Positions 1 through 8,620 of a DNA stretch of 56,351 nucleotides are shown one piece after another (within the stretch, counting starts at the first letter, position 1; every line of letters begins with the position of its first letter). The stretch comes from an uncultured Lachnospiraceae bacterium. Lineage in GTDB: Bacteria > Bacillota > Clostridia > Lachnospirales > Lachnospiraceae. The stretch covers positions 90,891 through 147,241 of the forward strand of contig CAMZDG010000005.1 of assembly GCA_947305245.1 (NCBI GenBank), read 5' to 3'. The position numbers and the translations under genes are program-made. The notes beneath the pieces are model-generated. The model made no database searches and was not told the DNA's origin. It worked only from the letters and a program-made list of their open reading frames with translations.

Positions 1-508
1 CGGAAGCGAGGAAGTGGCAAAGCGGGCCGGGGCTCTTGTGGCAGCCGGGAAGCTTGGCAATGCGGATGACGTCGAAAAGTATGCGGTTGAGGTCATGGGC
101 GAGGAGGATTTCGACACGGAGTATACCGACATGATCATCTCCATAAAGCTTGTGGACAATGTGGCGGAAGCGGTAGATCATATCAATAAGTTCGGCTCAC
201 ATCACACGGATTGCATTCTCACGAAGGATGACGTGGCAGCGGATTACTTCCTGAAGATGGTGGATTCCGCGGGCGTATATTGGAATTGCTCTACCCGTTT
301 TGCGGACGGATTCCGATATGGCTTCGGCGCGGAGGTTGGCGTCAGCACCGGAAAATTGCATGCAAGGGGACCTGTGGGACTGGAAGGATTGGTCACTTAT
401 AAGTATCAGTTGATCGGACACGGGCAGCAGGTGGGAGACTATGTTTCCGGGAAGAAGGAATTCCATCACAGGGACCTGGAGAGACGCGCGCAGGTTTATA
501 CGTCATAA
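1..508 (+). CDS. proA: Gamma-glutamyl phosphate reductase (ProA), C-terminal part
   Basis: This is the 3' part of a gene that begins before the window; about 168 codons are visible, of roughly 415 usual for the family. ProA reduces gamma-glutamyl phosphate to glutamate-5-semialdehyde with NADPH in cytoplasmic proline synthesis. The visible part carries the characteristic end of the family: [20 protein letters not shown] followed by the [16 protein letters not shown] segment. The GTG at 14 is an internal Val codon and not a start. The reading frame is open to the window edge and ends in TAA. The kinase partner proB is not visible and may lie upstream. Assignment is by recognition of the family motif. 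Confidence 0.93.
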   Translation, partial: GSEEVAKRAGALVAAGKLGNADDVEKYAVEVMGEEDFDTEYTDMIISIKLVDNVAEAVDHINKFGSHHTDCILTKDDVAADYFLKMVDSAGVYWNCSTRFADGFRYGFGAEVGVSTGKLHARGPVGLEGLVTYKYQLIGHGQQVGDYVSGKKEFHHRDLERRAQVYTS

Positions 509-576
509 AACAGCGAAGACGCGCAGCCTGGCGGTTTCGATGATAGATGAAAGGCTTTTAAGTCAAAGGAGGCAGC

Positions 577-1815
577 ATGCAGGAAGATTCTTATATGATC
601 ATTATCCCGAGAGATCCCGCGATCATTTATGATCCGAAGGCATTTTTCGTGAATATGAAGCAGAAGGAAAATATCGTGGTCGAGAAGGCCGGATTCAATG
701 AGAAGCGCGGCGTGGAGATCGACTTAAAGATTGACGATCGGCCTTATCGGATCTGGGTGTCGCCGACCGACATTGAGATTCCCAGGTTTGTGCGCCTGGG
801 GCATCAGTTTACGGAGGAAGAGCTAAAGCAGATCGACGCCGTAAAGAAGGGCCTGAGCGTGAATATGATCTATGAGGGCGACTGCAGGCAGTGTTATTAT
901 GATCAGCTTCGTCTGATCGATGCCATGATCCCGGACAAGCTGGCCGTGCTGGACTGCCCGTCGGAGAAGCTTCTTTCCGGAAGGTGGGTGGAGCTTACGG
1001 CGAGGTCAAGCGTGATGCCGGCGCCCAAGTATCTCTTTACGGTGCAGGCGATCAGCACGGAGACGGAGGAGATCTGGCTTCATACGCACGGCCTGAAGCG
1101 CTGCGGCTTTTATGAGCTTGAGATCCTGTATTCCACGAATGAAAGCTCAAATGATCATTATCATATCATAGAGACCTTTGCCTATCGCATGATCGAGGCG
1201 AAGGAGCCGATAAAGCCCGGCGACGCCGTGTTTGTGGCGCAGCTGGAAAAGGATCTGTATCTCGTCGTGACGGCCGTTCCCTGGAAGGAAGCGTTAAAGT
1301 ACTATCCGAAGGCCACGCTTGGCGTTGAGGAGGACCGCGGGGATGAGGTGCATTCCGAGGATACGTACGTGATCATGGCGTATCGCTCGCCCCAGGACGA
1401 GGAGGACAGGCATTATACGCCCGTTCAGGTTTATGATGAGCCTTTGAAGAAGAATCCGATGTTCTATATCTCCACCTCTGAGACGAAGAGGATGAGTCAG
1501 CTCGCAAGAGAGCGCATGGACTATATGGTAAAGGGGTTTGAGAACAAGGACAACGTTGTTCTGGCGAAGATCGGCGTTGCGACGGACAAGAATTATTGGG
1601 ACGAGAGCAACGAGGGCTCGAAGAGGGAGCACATCTGGTTTGAGGTCAAGGAGATTCAAGGAGATCAGATTACGGCCGTGCTGACGCAGGAACCTTATTA
1701 TGTGTCGGGCATGAAGGAGGGCGACGTGGGGCATTATACCTTTGACGACGTGACCGACTGGCTGGTATTCACGAAGGAGCGGCGGATCTCGCCGGATGAC
1801 GCGTATCTCCTGTAA
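577..1815 (+). CDS. DUF4026 / DUF2314 domain protein
   Basis: A 412-residue soluble protein without signal peptide or membrane segment. It begins at an ATG four bases after AGGAGG (567-572). The C-terminal ~70 residues (WFEVKEIQGDQITAVLTQEP, then a YYVSGMKEGD-like stretch and DVTDWLV) match the DUF2314/YegJ-like domain. The long N-terminal part resembles the DUF4026 family common in Lachnospiraceae. No catalytic motif is visible and no function is established. It stands alone between proA and a terminator, so context says little. Family call is from memory of the conserved C-terminal pattern; function is unknown. Confidence 0.8.
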   Translation: MQEDSYMIIIPRDPAIIYDPKAFFVNMKQKENIVVEKAGFNEKRGVEIDLKIDDRPYRIWVSPTDIEIPRFVRLGHQFTEEELKQIDAVKKGLSVNMIYEGDCRQCYYDQLRLIDAMIPDKLAVLDCPSEKLLSGRWVELTARSSVMPAPKYLFTVQAISTETEEIWLHTHGLKRCGFYELEILYSTNESSNDHYHIIETFAYRMIEAKEPIKPGDAVFVAQLEKDLYLVVTAVPWKEALKYYPKATLGVEEDRGDEVHSEDTYVIMAYRSPQDEEDRHYTPVQVYDEPLKKNPMFYISTSETKRMSQLARERMDYMVKGFENKDNVVLAKIGVATDKNYWDESNEGSKREHIWFEVKEIQGDQITAVLTQEPYYVSGMKEGDVGHYTFDDVTDWLVFTKERRISPDDAYLL

Positions 1816-1822
1816 TCAATTT

Positions 1823-1869
1823 GCATAAAATAGGGTCGTAGCAGACATTGCCTGTTACGACCCTATGCT
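1823..1869. terminator. Bidirectional terminator between convergent genes
   Basis: A perfect 11-bp arm (ATAGGGTCGTA, 1830-1840) pairs with TACGACCCTAT (1856-1866). It extends inward through GCAG/CTGT and outward through GCAT/ATGC after an AAA bulge. It lies between the DUF4026 gene and the convergent esterase gene and can serve both. The flanking U tracts are short. Confidence 0.7.
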
Positions 1870-1900
1870 TATATTCCCGTTATGAAAGAGACGTGATCGC

Positions 1901-2992
1901 TTATTTGAAGGCGATCTGCGCGAAGTTGTAGAAGCCGAGGTACCAGATGTTGAAGTCGTGGTTGCCGGGAAGCTCCTGCCACATGAAGTTCTCCCCGTCG
2001 ACGAACTGGTCGCAGAGAATGGGAAGGGTTTTCGCCGCGCCGGACGCGCTCGCATAGGCAATGCCGTCGCCAGTACCGCAAATGTTGTAGAAGTAGTGGA
2101 TCGGGTAGGTGTTTTCCTTCAGGAGCGATGCGGTCTTGGAAGCAGGATTGCTGGTAGGCGCCGCGGAGAAGGCTCCAAAGTAGCTGATGATGTCGACACA
2201 TTCGCCGATGCCGATGTTGATGGTCTGCATGCCGCCCATGGAAAGACCTGCCATGGCGCGATGATCGCGGGTCTCCTGCAGGGCCAGGTTCGCTGCGTCA
2301 GCGTCCTCGCCTGCTGCCGCGAGAGCTTCGGAAGCATAGGTGGAATAATGCGTTTCAATATAAGGGATCAGGTCGTTTCGAAGCTCTTGGCCGAACACGT
2401 AGAAGGAATTATAATCGGACCCGTTTGCCGCATGGTTGGCGGCGGAGCGTCCGTTGGGCGTCACGACGATGAAGGACTCAATGTCGCCGTAATAGCTTAA
2501 GTTGTCCATGATGCACTTTACGCGGGAGGTGCTGCCGGTCATGCCCCATTCGTTCTCGTCGCCGCCGATGCCGTGCATCAGGTAGAGCACGTTATATTGC
2601 TTCTCGGGATCATAGCCTGCGGGAAGGTAGACGTTGGCTGCCTTCTCGACCTCTGCGCCGTCTCCGAAGTAGTCATGGGAAGTATAGGTGATCTTCTCGA
2701 TCTTGCCGCAATCCACGACGCGCAGGTTAATATACTTGATGGGGATCTTGTCGCTGATCTCCGCGGTGGGGATGCGCTCCTCCTCGGCGGAAGTCGAAAC
2801 GGGCGTTTCGTCCACCTTGGAAGTTTCTAAGGCGATGGCTTCGTCGATCGGGTTATTTGACATGGTCTGTTCCTCCTCTTGCACGTTTTGGCTCTCCTGT
2901 GCGTCCTTGGAAGTGCCGCTTTCGCAGCCCGCAAGGAGCAGGCCCATGGCCAGCAGGATGCCGATTCTCTTAAACATGGTTATTTTTTTCAT
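1901..2992 (-). CDS. Secreted esterase lipoprotein (alpha/beta hydrolase, esterase D / feruloyl-esterase-like)
   Basis: The N-terminus is a lipoprotein signal: basic KK, a hydrophobic stretch and lipobox LLLAGC, so the enzyme is probably membrane-anchored outside the cell. A Ser/Thr/Glu-rich linker follows. The hydrolase domain then shows LYLMHGIGGDENEW (oxyanion-side loop) and the nucleophile elbow GLSMGG. Near the end GNHDFNIW supplies a likely catalytic His. The pattern fits the esterase family PF00756, which includes xylanase-associated feruloyl and acetyl esterases; the substrate is not deducible. An ATG at 3001 is possible, but AAAGGA ends only two bases before it and sits nine bases before the ATG at 2992, which is preferred (363 residues). 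It is a monocistronic - strand gene. Confidence 0.88.
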   Translation of the reverse strand: MKKITMFKRIGILLAMGLLLAGCESGTSKDAQESQNVQEEEQTMSNNPIDEAIALETSKVDETPVSTSAEEERIPTAEISDKIPIKYINLRVVDCGKIEKITYTSHDYFGDGAEVEKAANVYLPAGYDPEKQYNVLYLMHGIGGDENEWGMTGSTSRVKCIMDNLSYYGDIESFIVVTPNGRSAANHAANGSDYNSFYVFGQELRNDLIPYIETHYSTYASEALAAAGEDADAANLALQETRDHRAMAGLSMGGMQTINIGIGECVDIISYFGAFSAAPTSNPASKTASLLKENTYPIHYFYNICGTGDGIAYASASGAAKTLPILCDQFVDGENFMWQELPGNHDFNIWYLGFYNFAQIAFK

Positions 2993-3145
2993 AAAAATCA
3001 TTCCTTTACACCAACTTTTTTGATCACACCTACACTATATTCATAAAAGAAGCTTCCTTCAAGGGATTTTCCTAAAAAGCGCAAGGAGAAGACCGATTCG
3101 GGCAATTTTTGCATATTATGGGCGCGTATCGTGCGAAAAAAAGAT

Positions 3146-3173
3146 TTGATTTTTGATGGAAACATGATATACT
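3146..3173 (+). promoter_or_regulatory. Putative promoter of the small membrane protein / tldD region
   Basis: TTGATT (3146-3151), 16 bases, TATACT (3168-3173). A second overlapping set, TTGATG (3153-3158), 18 bases, TATACT (3177-3182), is equally plausible. Both point to the small membrane protein gene. Confidence 0.45.
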
Positions 3174-3245
3174 GAATATACTGTATCAGGCGAGGTAACG
3201 CGCTGACTGTTATATCAGATATATAGACTCAAGGAGGAAACGAAA

Positions 3246-3476
3246 ATGTTATATTTATTAGGAATTATTTTTTGTATATCTATTTTGTTCGGAGGCATCA
3301 AGCTGGCACTGAAGCTTACCTGGAAGCTCACGAAGTTCGTATTGGTTCTGGTATTCCTGCCTCTGATCATCGCGGCCGTATTGCTTGGCGGCCTGTTTAT
3401 GCTGGCAATTCCCGTTCTGATCATTGTCGGCCTTGTCGCAGTGGTCGCTTCGCTGTCGAAGGAGCTTGTGGCATAA
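3246..3476 (+). CDS. Small integral membrane protein of unknown function
   Basis: A 76-residue protein that is almost entirely hydrophobic. It has two or three membrane segments, interrupted by a short basic stretch (KLALKLTWKLTKF) and ending in SKELVA. The ATG follows AAGGAGG with good spacing. Similar tiny membrane proteins are scattered in Clostridia without a known role. It is followed after 50 bases by the tldD-like gene and may share its transcript. No homologous family was recognised. Confidence 0.75.
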   Translation: MLYLLGIIFCISILFGGIKLALKLTWKLTKFVLVLVFLPLIIAAVLLGGLFMLAIPVLIIVGLVAVVASLSKELVA

Positions 3477-3526
3477 GATCCAAAATTGGCAACTGGTGAA
3501 ACTAGAAATAGAAAAAGGAGAAGGGT

Positions 3527-4873
3527 ATGGGGTACAATTTTAAATTTCCAAAGGATCTGTACGCGGACGTCAGGATTGAGGAAAGCAGGGCTCTTTGGCT
3601 CGGCATGGAAAATGGGGAGCTCAAAAATGACGGAGAGTCGGACGAGATCGGTGCCATGGTGCGCGTATATGACGGGAACATGTGGTATACGGCCACGACG
3701 AATTCCATGGACGAGATTCAGGGGCAGCTGGATGCCCTGGCGGAGATGGCAACGCCGGATCCGCAGATTGCTGACAATGAGATCGTAAAGCAATTTGAGG
3801 TGCATCAGGACGAACGGTTATTATACTGTGGGGAGAAGGATCTCAGAAAGGTCAGCCGCGCGCAGTGGAAGGAAATCATGGACGGCTACGTGGAGAAATG
3901 TGCAGGTATCGAGGATCCGGAGGTGAACTTCTGGTTTTGCGGGGTGAGCGGCAGTCATATCATCAAGCGCTTTTACAGCAGCAAGGGCGCTGATATCACG
4001 TGGGACAGGCAGCAGTGCAACCTGAGCTTTTTCTATGGCTTTACCATCGACGGCGTGACCACGTATGGCGGGAAGGGGTATACCACCATGACCGTGCCGG
4101 AGCTTCTTGGTCATGAGGAGGAGATCCTAAAGAAGAAGGCGCAGTATCTGGATTACGCGAAAAATGCCGTGGACGTTGTGCCGGGAGATTATGAATGCGT
4201 GCTTGCGCCCTTTGTGACGGCGATGTTTACGCATGAGAGCTTTGGCCATAAGAGCGAGGCGGACTTTATGTTAAATGATAAGACGCTGCGCGAGGAATGG
4301 GTGATGGGCAAGAAGGTCGGGTCGGAAAAGGTTTCCATCTGCGACATGGGCGACCTTCCGAATCACGGCTACGTGCCCTATGATGATGAGGGAACGAAGG
4401 CGGGCAAGACCTACCTGATGAAGGACGGAATCCTTACGGGGCGGCTTCATAACGCGAAATCCGCGAGCGTGATGGGCGAGGCAAAGACGGGCAATGCGAG
4501 GGCGCAGGATTATCATTTCCAGCCCATTGTCCGCATGACCAACACCTTTATGGAGGCGGGGGCGGACGATCCCCAGGACATGATCGCGAGCGTGAAGGAC
4601 GGGATTTACGTGGTTGACGTGAACAACGGAACCGGAAATTCCACCTTTGTCATGAATCCTTCGCTTTGCTATCGCATTCATGACGGAAAGGTTTGTGAGC
4701 CCGTTCGCGTGCATATGATCACGGGAAGTGTGTTCCAGACGCTGTTCGACATTGAAGGCGTGGGAACGGACTATGAACTGTTTGATACCTATAACTGCGG
4801 AAAGAACGGACAGGGAGTCAACGTTTCCGCGGGCGGACCAAGTATCCAGATCAAGAAATTAGCGTTTAGTTAA
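3527..4873 (+). CDS. tldD: TldD-like metalloprotease subunit
   Basis: TldD and TldE form a cytoplasmic heterodimeric zinc protease. It trims unfolded peptides and, in several systems, processes modified peptides (microcins, antitoxin CcdA). This protein carries the active-site HExxxH as HESFGH in the segment TALFTHESFGHKSEAD-like, followed by the long glycine-rich C-terminal region of the PmbA/TldD family. At 448 residues it has the expected length. The ATG follows GGAG (3517-3520). The gene is 17 bases upstream of the TldE-like partner, so the two are an operon. No peptide substrate gene is visible nearby. Confidence 0.9.
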   Translation: MGYNFKFPKDLYADVRIEESRALWLGMENGELKNDGESDEIGAMVRVYDGNMWYTATTNSMDEIQGQLDALAEMATPDPQIADNEIVKQFEVHQDERLLYCGEKDLRKVSRAQWKEIMDGYVEKCAGIEDPEVNFWFCGVSGSHIIKRFYSSKGADITWDRQQCNLSFFYGFTIDGVTTYGGKGYTTMTVPELLGHEEEILKKKAQYLDYAKNAVDVVPGDYECVLAPFVTAMFTHESFGHKSEADFMLNDKTLREEWVMGKKVGSEKVSICDMGDLPNHGYVPYDDEGTKAGKTYLMKDGILTGRLHNAKSASVMGEAKTGNARAQDYHFQPIVRMTNTFMEAGADDPQDMIASVKDGIYVVDVNNGTGNSTFVMNPSLCYRIHDGKVCEPVRVHMITGSVFQTLFDIEGVGTDYELFDTYNCGKNGQGVNVSAGGPSIQIKKLAFS

Positions 4874-4890
4874 GGGGGAAGGGTTTCGAA

Positions 4891-6111
4891 ATGGAGAAAG
4901 AGATGAGGAGAGCCAAGGATACTTGGGCACAGAATAAAAGTATTTTCGCGTTTGATGAGGGAAAGCTGCAGTCGTTCAGCAAGGAGAGTAACTACGAATC
5001 CTCTCACAAGGTATATAAGGACGGTTTCGTCGGAGTGCATTATCATATCGGGAAGGTGGACGACGAGGAGGGCTATCGGAAGGCAGAGGAGAATCTCGTG
5101 CGGGAACGCCCCTATCCCTTTGCGCTGGAGACGGGTACTCGCGCTCGCGATAAGCGGGAGCAGGTGCTTTCGGACACGGAGCTTCGCAAGGTCGCCGAGA
5201 GCTGCATTCAGTATTTGAATGAAACCTATCCGAAGTTTCGCTGTAAGGTGAGATTTACGGGGACGGAATATGACAGAAGAACCGTGAATGACCTTGGCAT
5301 GGATTATCGGTCGCAGGATTATGCCGTGGGTGTCTCCGCGATGTATAAGCATGCGGACAGTAAGAATATTGAGGACGGATATTTCGACTTTAACATGCGC
5401 ACCTTTGAGGAAGCCGTGTTCCGGCAGATGGCGGACGATTATCTGGGACGGCATGAGGTGCAGGCAGAGATTCCTGAGGATATCATTTTCAACATGAAGT
5501 ACTATAGCATGGCGGGATATCTTGCGAACTGCCTCAATGCGGAGGAGCTTGCGCGCGGGACGAGCCTGCTGACGGGAAAGATTGGCGAGAAGCTCTTTGC
5601 GGATGATTTCACGCTCATGCATATCGTAAATGACCAGGAGGCCTGGTTCAATCCCTTCTGGGACGGCGACGGGTGCGTTCTGCCGAATGACCAGCTGATC
5701 CTCATTGAAAACGGCGTGATCAAGACGGGATTCGCGGACAAGAAGACGGCGAAGCAATATAACGTGCCGCACACGGGGCCCGCGTACCATGAGTTTTCCG
5801 ACATTCCCGGGCCTGGAGGCTTGAGCGTTCAGGTGAAGCGGAGCGAGAAGACGATCAAGGAGCTTCTTGGCGGGAACCCCTGCGTCATTCCCGTGAACTA
5901 TACCTCCAGCGGCTTTAATGAGAAGGGGGAGACCAGCATGGTGATCCAGCATTCCCTGCTCTATGACGGAGAAAAAATCGTCGGCAGCCTGCCGGAATTC
6001 AAGGTCGCAACGAACATCTTTGACATCTTTGGGAAGGATTTCATTGGCGTTGGATCGGATCGGCCGATCTATTATGACAAATCGCTCCTGTTCCATGTAG
6101 GCAGGGTGTAA
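4891..6111 (+). CDS. TldE/PmbA-like partner subunit
   Basis: A 406-residue protein of the PmbA/TldD family that lacks an HExxxH zinc site, as expected for the non-catalytic TldE half. Recognisable C-terminal features are the PGPGGLSVQ-like segment and the NPFWDGDG region near the middle. It starts at an ATG after AAGGGGGAAGGG and directly follows tldD. The family builds a peptide channel in which TldE contributes substrate contact while TldD carries the metal. The pair ends at a strong terminator. The exact gene name is left empty because Firmicute TldE proteins are divergent. Confidence 0.85.
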   Translation: MEKEMRRAKDTWAQNKSIFAFDEGKLQSFSKESNYESSHKVYKDGFVGVHYHIGKVDDEEGYRKAEENLVRERPYPFALETGTRARDKREQVLSDTELRKVAESCIQYLNETYPKFRCKVRFTGTEYDRRTVNDLGMDYRSQDYAVGVSAMYKHADSKNIEDGYFDFNMRTFEEAVFRQMADDYLGRHEVQAEIPEDIIFNMKYYSMAGYLANCLNAEELARGTSLLTGKIGEKLFADDFTLMHIVNDQEAWFNPFWDGDGCVLPNDQLILIENGVIKTGFADKKTAKQYNVPHTGPAYHEFSDIPGPGGLSVQVKRSEKTIKELLGGNPCVIPVNYTSSGFNEKGETSMVIQHSLLYDGEKIVGSLPEFKVATNIFDIFGKDFIGVGSDRPIYYDKSLLFHVGRV

Positions 6112-6118
6112 CGGAGGA

Positions 6119-6149
6119 AGGCCTCTCTGGAAACGGAGGGGCCTTTTTA
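6119..6149 (+). terminator. Rho-independent terminator of the tldD-tldE operon
   Basis: GGCCTCTCTGG pairs with GGAGGGGCC (about 10 bp with G-U pairs, AAAC loop) and is followed directly by TTTTT. Confidence 0.88.
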
Positions 6150-6190
6150 TGTCACCTGCGCCGAACTTTTGGAAAACCTAAAAAATATGG

Positions 6191-6218
6191 ATGACAAATC
6201 GGGACAATTGTGTATAAT
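6191..6218 (+). promoter_or_regulatory. Putative trpS promoter
   Basis: ATGACA (6191-6196), 16 bases, TATAAT (6213-6218). The ~65-base leader is too short for a T-box, and no T-box specifier or antiterminator was seen. Confidence 0.6.
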
Positions 6219-6285
6219 GGAAACAAGGTGTTTCGCGAGGAAGGGTGTTTTCGCGGGCACGTAAGGAGAAGTTGGAGGATTTGAG

Positions 6286-7290
6286 ATGGAAACGGAAAAG
6301 AAGGTCATGTTATCGGGAATTCAGCCCAGCGGCGACTTGCACTTGGGGAATTATCTGGGAGCCATCAAGAACTGGGCAGACCGTGTCAATGATTTTGACT
6401 GCTATTATTTTATGGCAGATATGCACACGATCACCGTGCGTCAGGACCCGAAGGAGCTGCGTCGTCGTTCCTTTGAGATGCTGGCTCTTTATATTGCCTG
6501 CGGTCTGGATCCTGAGAAGAACACGCTGTTTTTGCAGTCCCACGTGCCTGCGCACGCGCAGCTTGGCTGGGTTTTGGACTGCTACACCATGTTCGGCGAG
6601 CTCAGCCGCATGACTCAGTTCAAGGATAAATCGGAAAAGCATAAGGACAACATCAATGCGGGCCTGTTTACTTACCCGTCCCTGATGGCGGCAGACATCC
6701 TGCTGTATCAGCCTCACTACGTGCCCGTGGGCGAGGATCAGAAGCAGCACGTGGAGCTGACGAGAGACCTTGCGATCCGCTTCAATAATATTTACGGTGA
6801 CGTGTTCCGCGTTCCCGAGCCCTACATCAGCAAGGTGGGCGCGAGGATCTACGGCCTGAGCACGCCCGGCAATAAGATGAGTAAGTCTGAGCCCGAGGGC
6901 TGCGTATTCCTGATGGACGAGCCCAACGTGATCATGAAGAAGTTTAAGCGCGCCGTGACGGATTCCGACGTGGAGAACTGTGTTCGTTATGACAAGGTGA
7001 ATAAGCCCGGCGTATCCAACCTGATCAACATTTATGCGACCCTCACGGGTAAGACCTTTGAGGAGATTGAGAAGGAATTCGAGGGTCAGGGCTATGGCGT
7101 GTTCAAGCCTGCCGTGGGTGATGCGGTGGTACAGGCACTGACGCCCATCCGCGAGGAGGCGCAGAGGCTCATCGCAGACAAGACTTATCTCGAGAATGTA
7201 TATCGCGAGGGCGCTCAGAGAGCTTCCTACATCGCGAACAAGACCCTGCGCAAGGTATACAAGAAGGTCGGCTTCTATCAGCTTCCGTAG
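6286..7290 (+). CDS. trpS: Tryptophan--tRNA ligase
   Basis: A cytoplasmic class I aminoacyl-tRNA synthetase that charges tRNA-Trp. The HIGH signature appears near the N-terminus as GDLHLGN within SGIQPSGDLHLGNYLG. The KMSKS loop appears as NKMSKSEPEG near residue 200. The length, 334 residues, is normal. The start ATG follows GGAGG. A promoter and a terminator delimit it as a single-gene unit. Confidence 0.97.
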   Translation: METEKKVMLSGIQPSGDLHLGNYLGAIKNWADRVNDFDCYYFMADMHTITVRQDPKELRRRSFEMLALYIACGLDPEKNTLFLQSHVPAHAQLGWVLDCYTMFGELSRMTQFKDKSEKHKDNINAGLFTYPSLMAADILLYQPHYVPVGEDQKQHVELTRDLAIRFNNIYGDVFRVPEPYISKVGARIYGLSTPGNKMSKSEPEGCVFLMDEPNVIMKKFKRAVTDSDVENCVRYDKVNKPGVSNLINIYATLTGKTFEEIEKEFEGQGYGVFKPAVGDAVVQALTPIREEAQRLIADKTYLENVYREGAQRASYIANKTLRKVYKKVGFYQLP

Positions 7291-7350
7291 TCCGAGAGAA
7301 ATGAGCCGCCATGCACCATTATGAAAAGGAAGCCTAGAGTGAGTAAAAGG

Positions 7351-7380
7351 ATCGCACTTCGAAAGAGGTGCGATTTTTTT
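7351..7380 (+). terminator. trpS terminator
   Basis: ATCGCACTTC / GAGGTGCGAT form a 10-bp stem with a GAAA tetraloop, followed by a run of seven T. Confidence 0.95.
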
Positions 7381-7498
7381 ATGGAATGTTTTCATCTGGG
7401 GGTTTCAAATTGGAGCGGAGTTGCGATATACTAAAAGGAGAGGACAGAAGGTACGGACGATCAAGGATAGGAAGGGTGGCAAAAAATAGTGGCGCAGT

Positions 7499-8620
7499 TT
7501 GCTGATTTTACTGGGCGTGACGGCGGCCCTAAATCTCCTTGGTTGCTTTCAGGGGTTTTGCGACTGGTATAAGAAGATTGTCTACGGGTGGATCAGTGAT
7601 GCCTTGGGATTTCTTTTCGGATGGATCCCCGTCGCCGTGGGAGAGCTTCTGGGATACGTGGGGGCTTTGGCCGTTCTTTTTGGGATCATTTTTTTGATCT
7701 TGCTTCTTTTTCTGCGAAAGCGTGCGGGCTATCGCAGGTTCGTCTGCGGCTATGGAAAGGGATTGCTTCTTGCGGCAATGATCCTACTTTTTGTTTATAC
7801 GCTGAACTGGATCCTGCCGTTTCGGGCGTCCATCCTAAAGGTTTCGGGTGCGACGGAGCGTGGATATACGCTGGAAGAAGTGCAGAACGTGCGGAATCAT
7901 ATCGTTTATCAGCTCAATGCCTGCGCGAAGGAAGTGGCGAGAGACGAAAACGGGAGCGTGATCTATGACCGCGCGCAAATGTCCCGGGCGACCTTCACCG
8001 CCATGAAGGCGCAGGCGGGAGAATATCCCTTGCTCTCCGGATATTATCCGCCCATCAAGGACGCGCTGTGTTCTGATTTCCTGGAGTGGATGGGCATTGG
8101 CGGATATACCTATCCCTATACGATGGAGATCACCTGGAATAAGTATTGTGTTGATCTGTATTTCCCGTTCCTGCTGGCGCATGAGGCCTCACATCATCAG
8201 GGCTATTATCAGGAAAACGAGGCAAATTTCATTGCGTTTTTGGCCTGCACGCAGAGCGAGGATCCTTTGATCCGATATGCGGGATACAATGAGATCTATT
8301 ATTATATCAACAATGCCTATTTGGACACGGTGATGAATTGCATGGAGTCGGCGGAGGCGGTGGCGCTCATCAAGCAGCAGCCGAAGGTCAGCGAGCAGGT
8401 GCGAAAGGACCGCGCGCAGGCGTTGGCGGCAAGCCAGGAGAAGTATAATGCGGAAAGTCATCCGGCGCAAAGTCTGTCTACCGTGTCGGAGCAGGTGGCG
8501 GACGTGGGCTGGAGCACGCAGGCAGAGCTTTTACAGGAAAACAGTTATGACGGGGTCGTGAAGATGGTATTAGAGTACTACGACGTGTTGACGGAAGGAG
8601 GACTTAATCATGCCTTTTGA
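7499..8620 (+). CDS. DUF3810 membrane protein with metalloprotease-like motif
   Basis: Three hydrophobic segments in the first ~120 residues precede a soluble domain. That domain has HEASHHQGYYQENEANF, the HExxH...E arrangement typical of DUF3810 and suggestive of a zinc peptidase facing outside. The only in-frame start before the first membrane segment is TTG at 7499, which has no good ribosome site. A GTG at 7476, placed after AAGGA, opens MAKNSGAV in another frame and would run smoothly into LLILLG if one T were added to the TTT at 7498-7500. A one-base loss, real or technical, is therefore possible. The 3' end overlaps the next gene by 11 bases. No substrate is known for the family. Confidence 0.82.
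   Translation: MLILLGVTAALNLLGCFQGFCDWYKKIVYGWISDALGFLFGWIPVAVGELLGYVGALAVLFGIIFLILLLFLRKRAGYRRFVCGYGKGLLLAAMILLFVYTLNWILPFRASILKVSGATERGYTLEEVQNVRNHIVYQLNACAKEVARDENGSVIYDRAQMSRATFTAMKAQAGEYPLLSGYYPPIKDALCSDFLEWMGIGGYTYPYTMEITWNKYCVDLYFPFLLAHEASHHQGYYQENEANFIAFLACTQSEDPLIRYAGYNEIYYYINNAYLDTVMNCMESAEAVALIKQQPKVSEQVRKDRAQALAASQEKYNAESHPAQSLSTVSEQVADVGWSTQAELLQENSYDGVVKMVLEYYDVLTEGGLNHAF

Noticed and set aside
4870..6096. 408-residue - strand frame over tldE
   Set aside because: Shadow of the + strand gene, with no known motifs.
6150..6285. T-box riboswitch before trpS
   Set aside because: The leader is only about 65 bases after the promoter, and no T-box or specifier stem is present.
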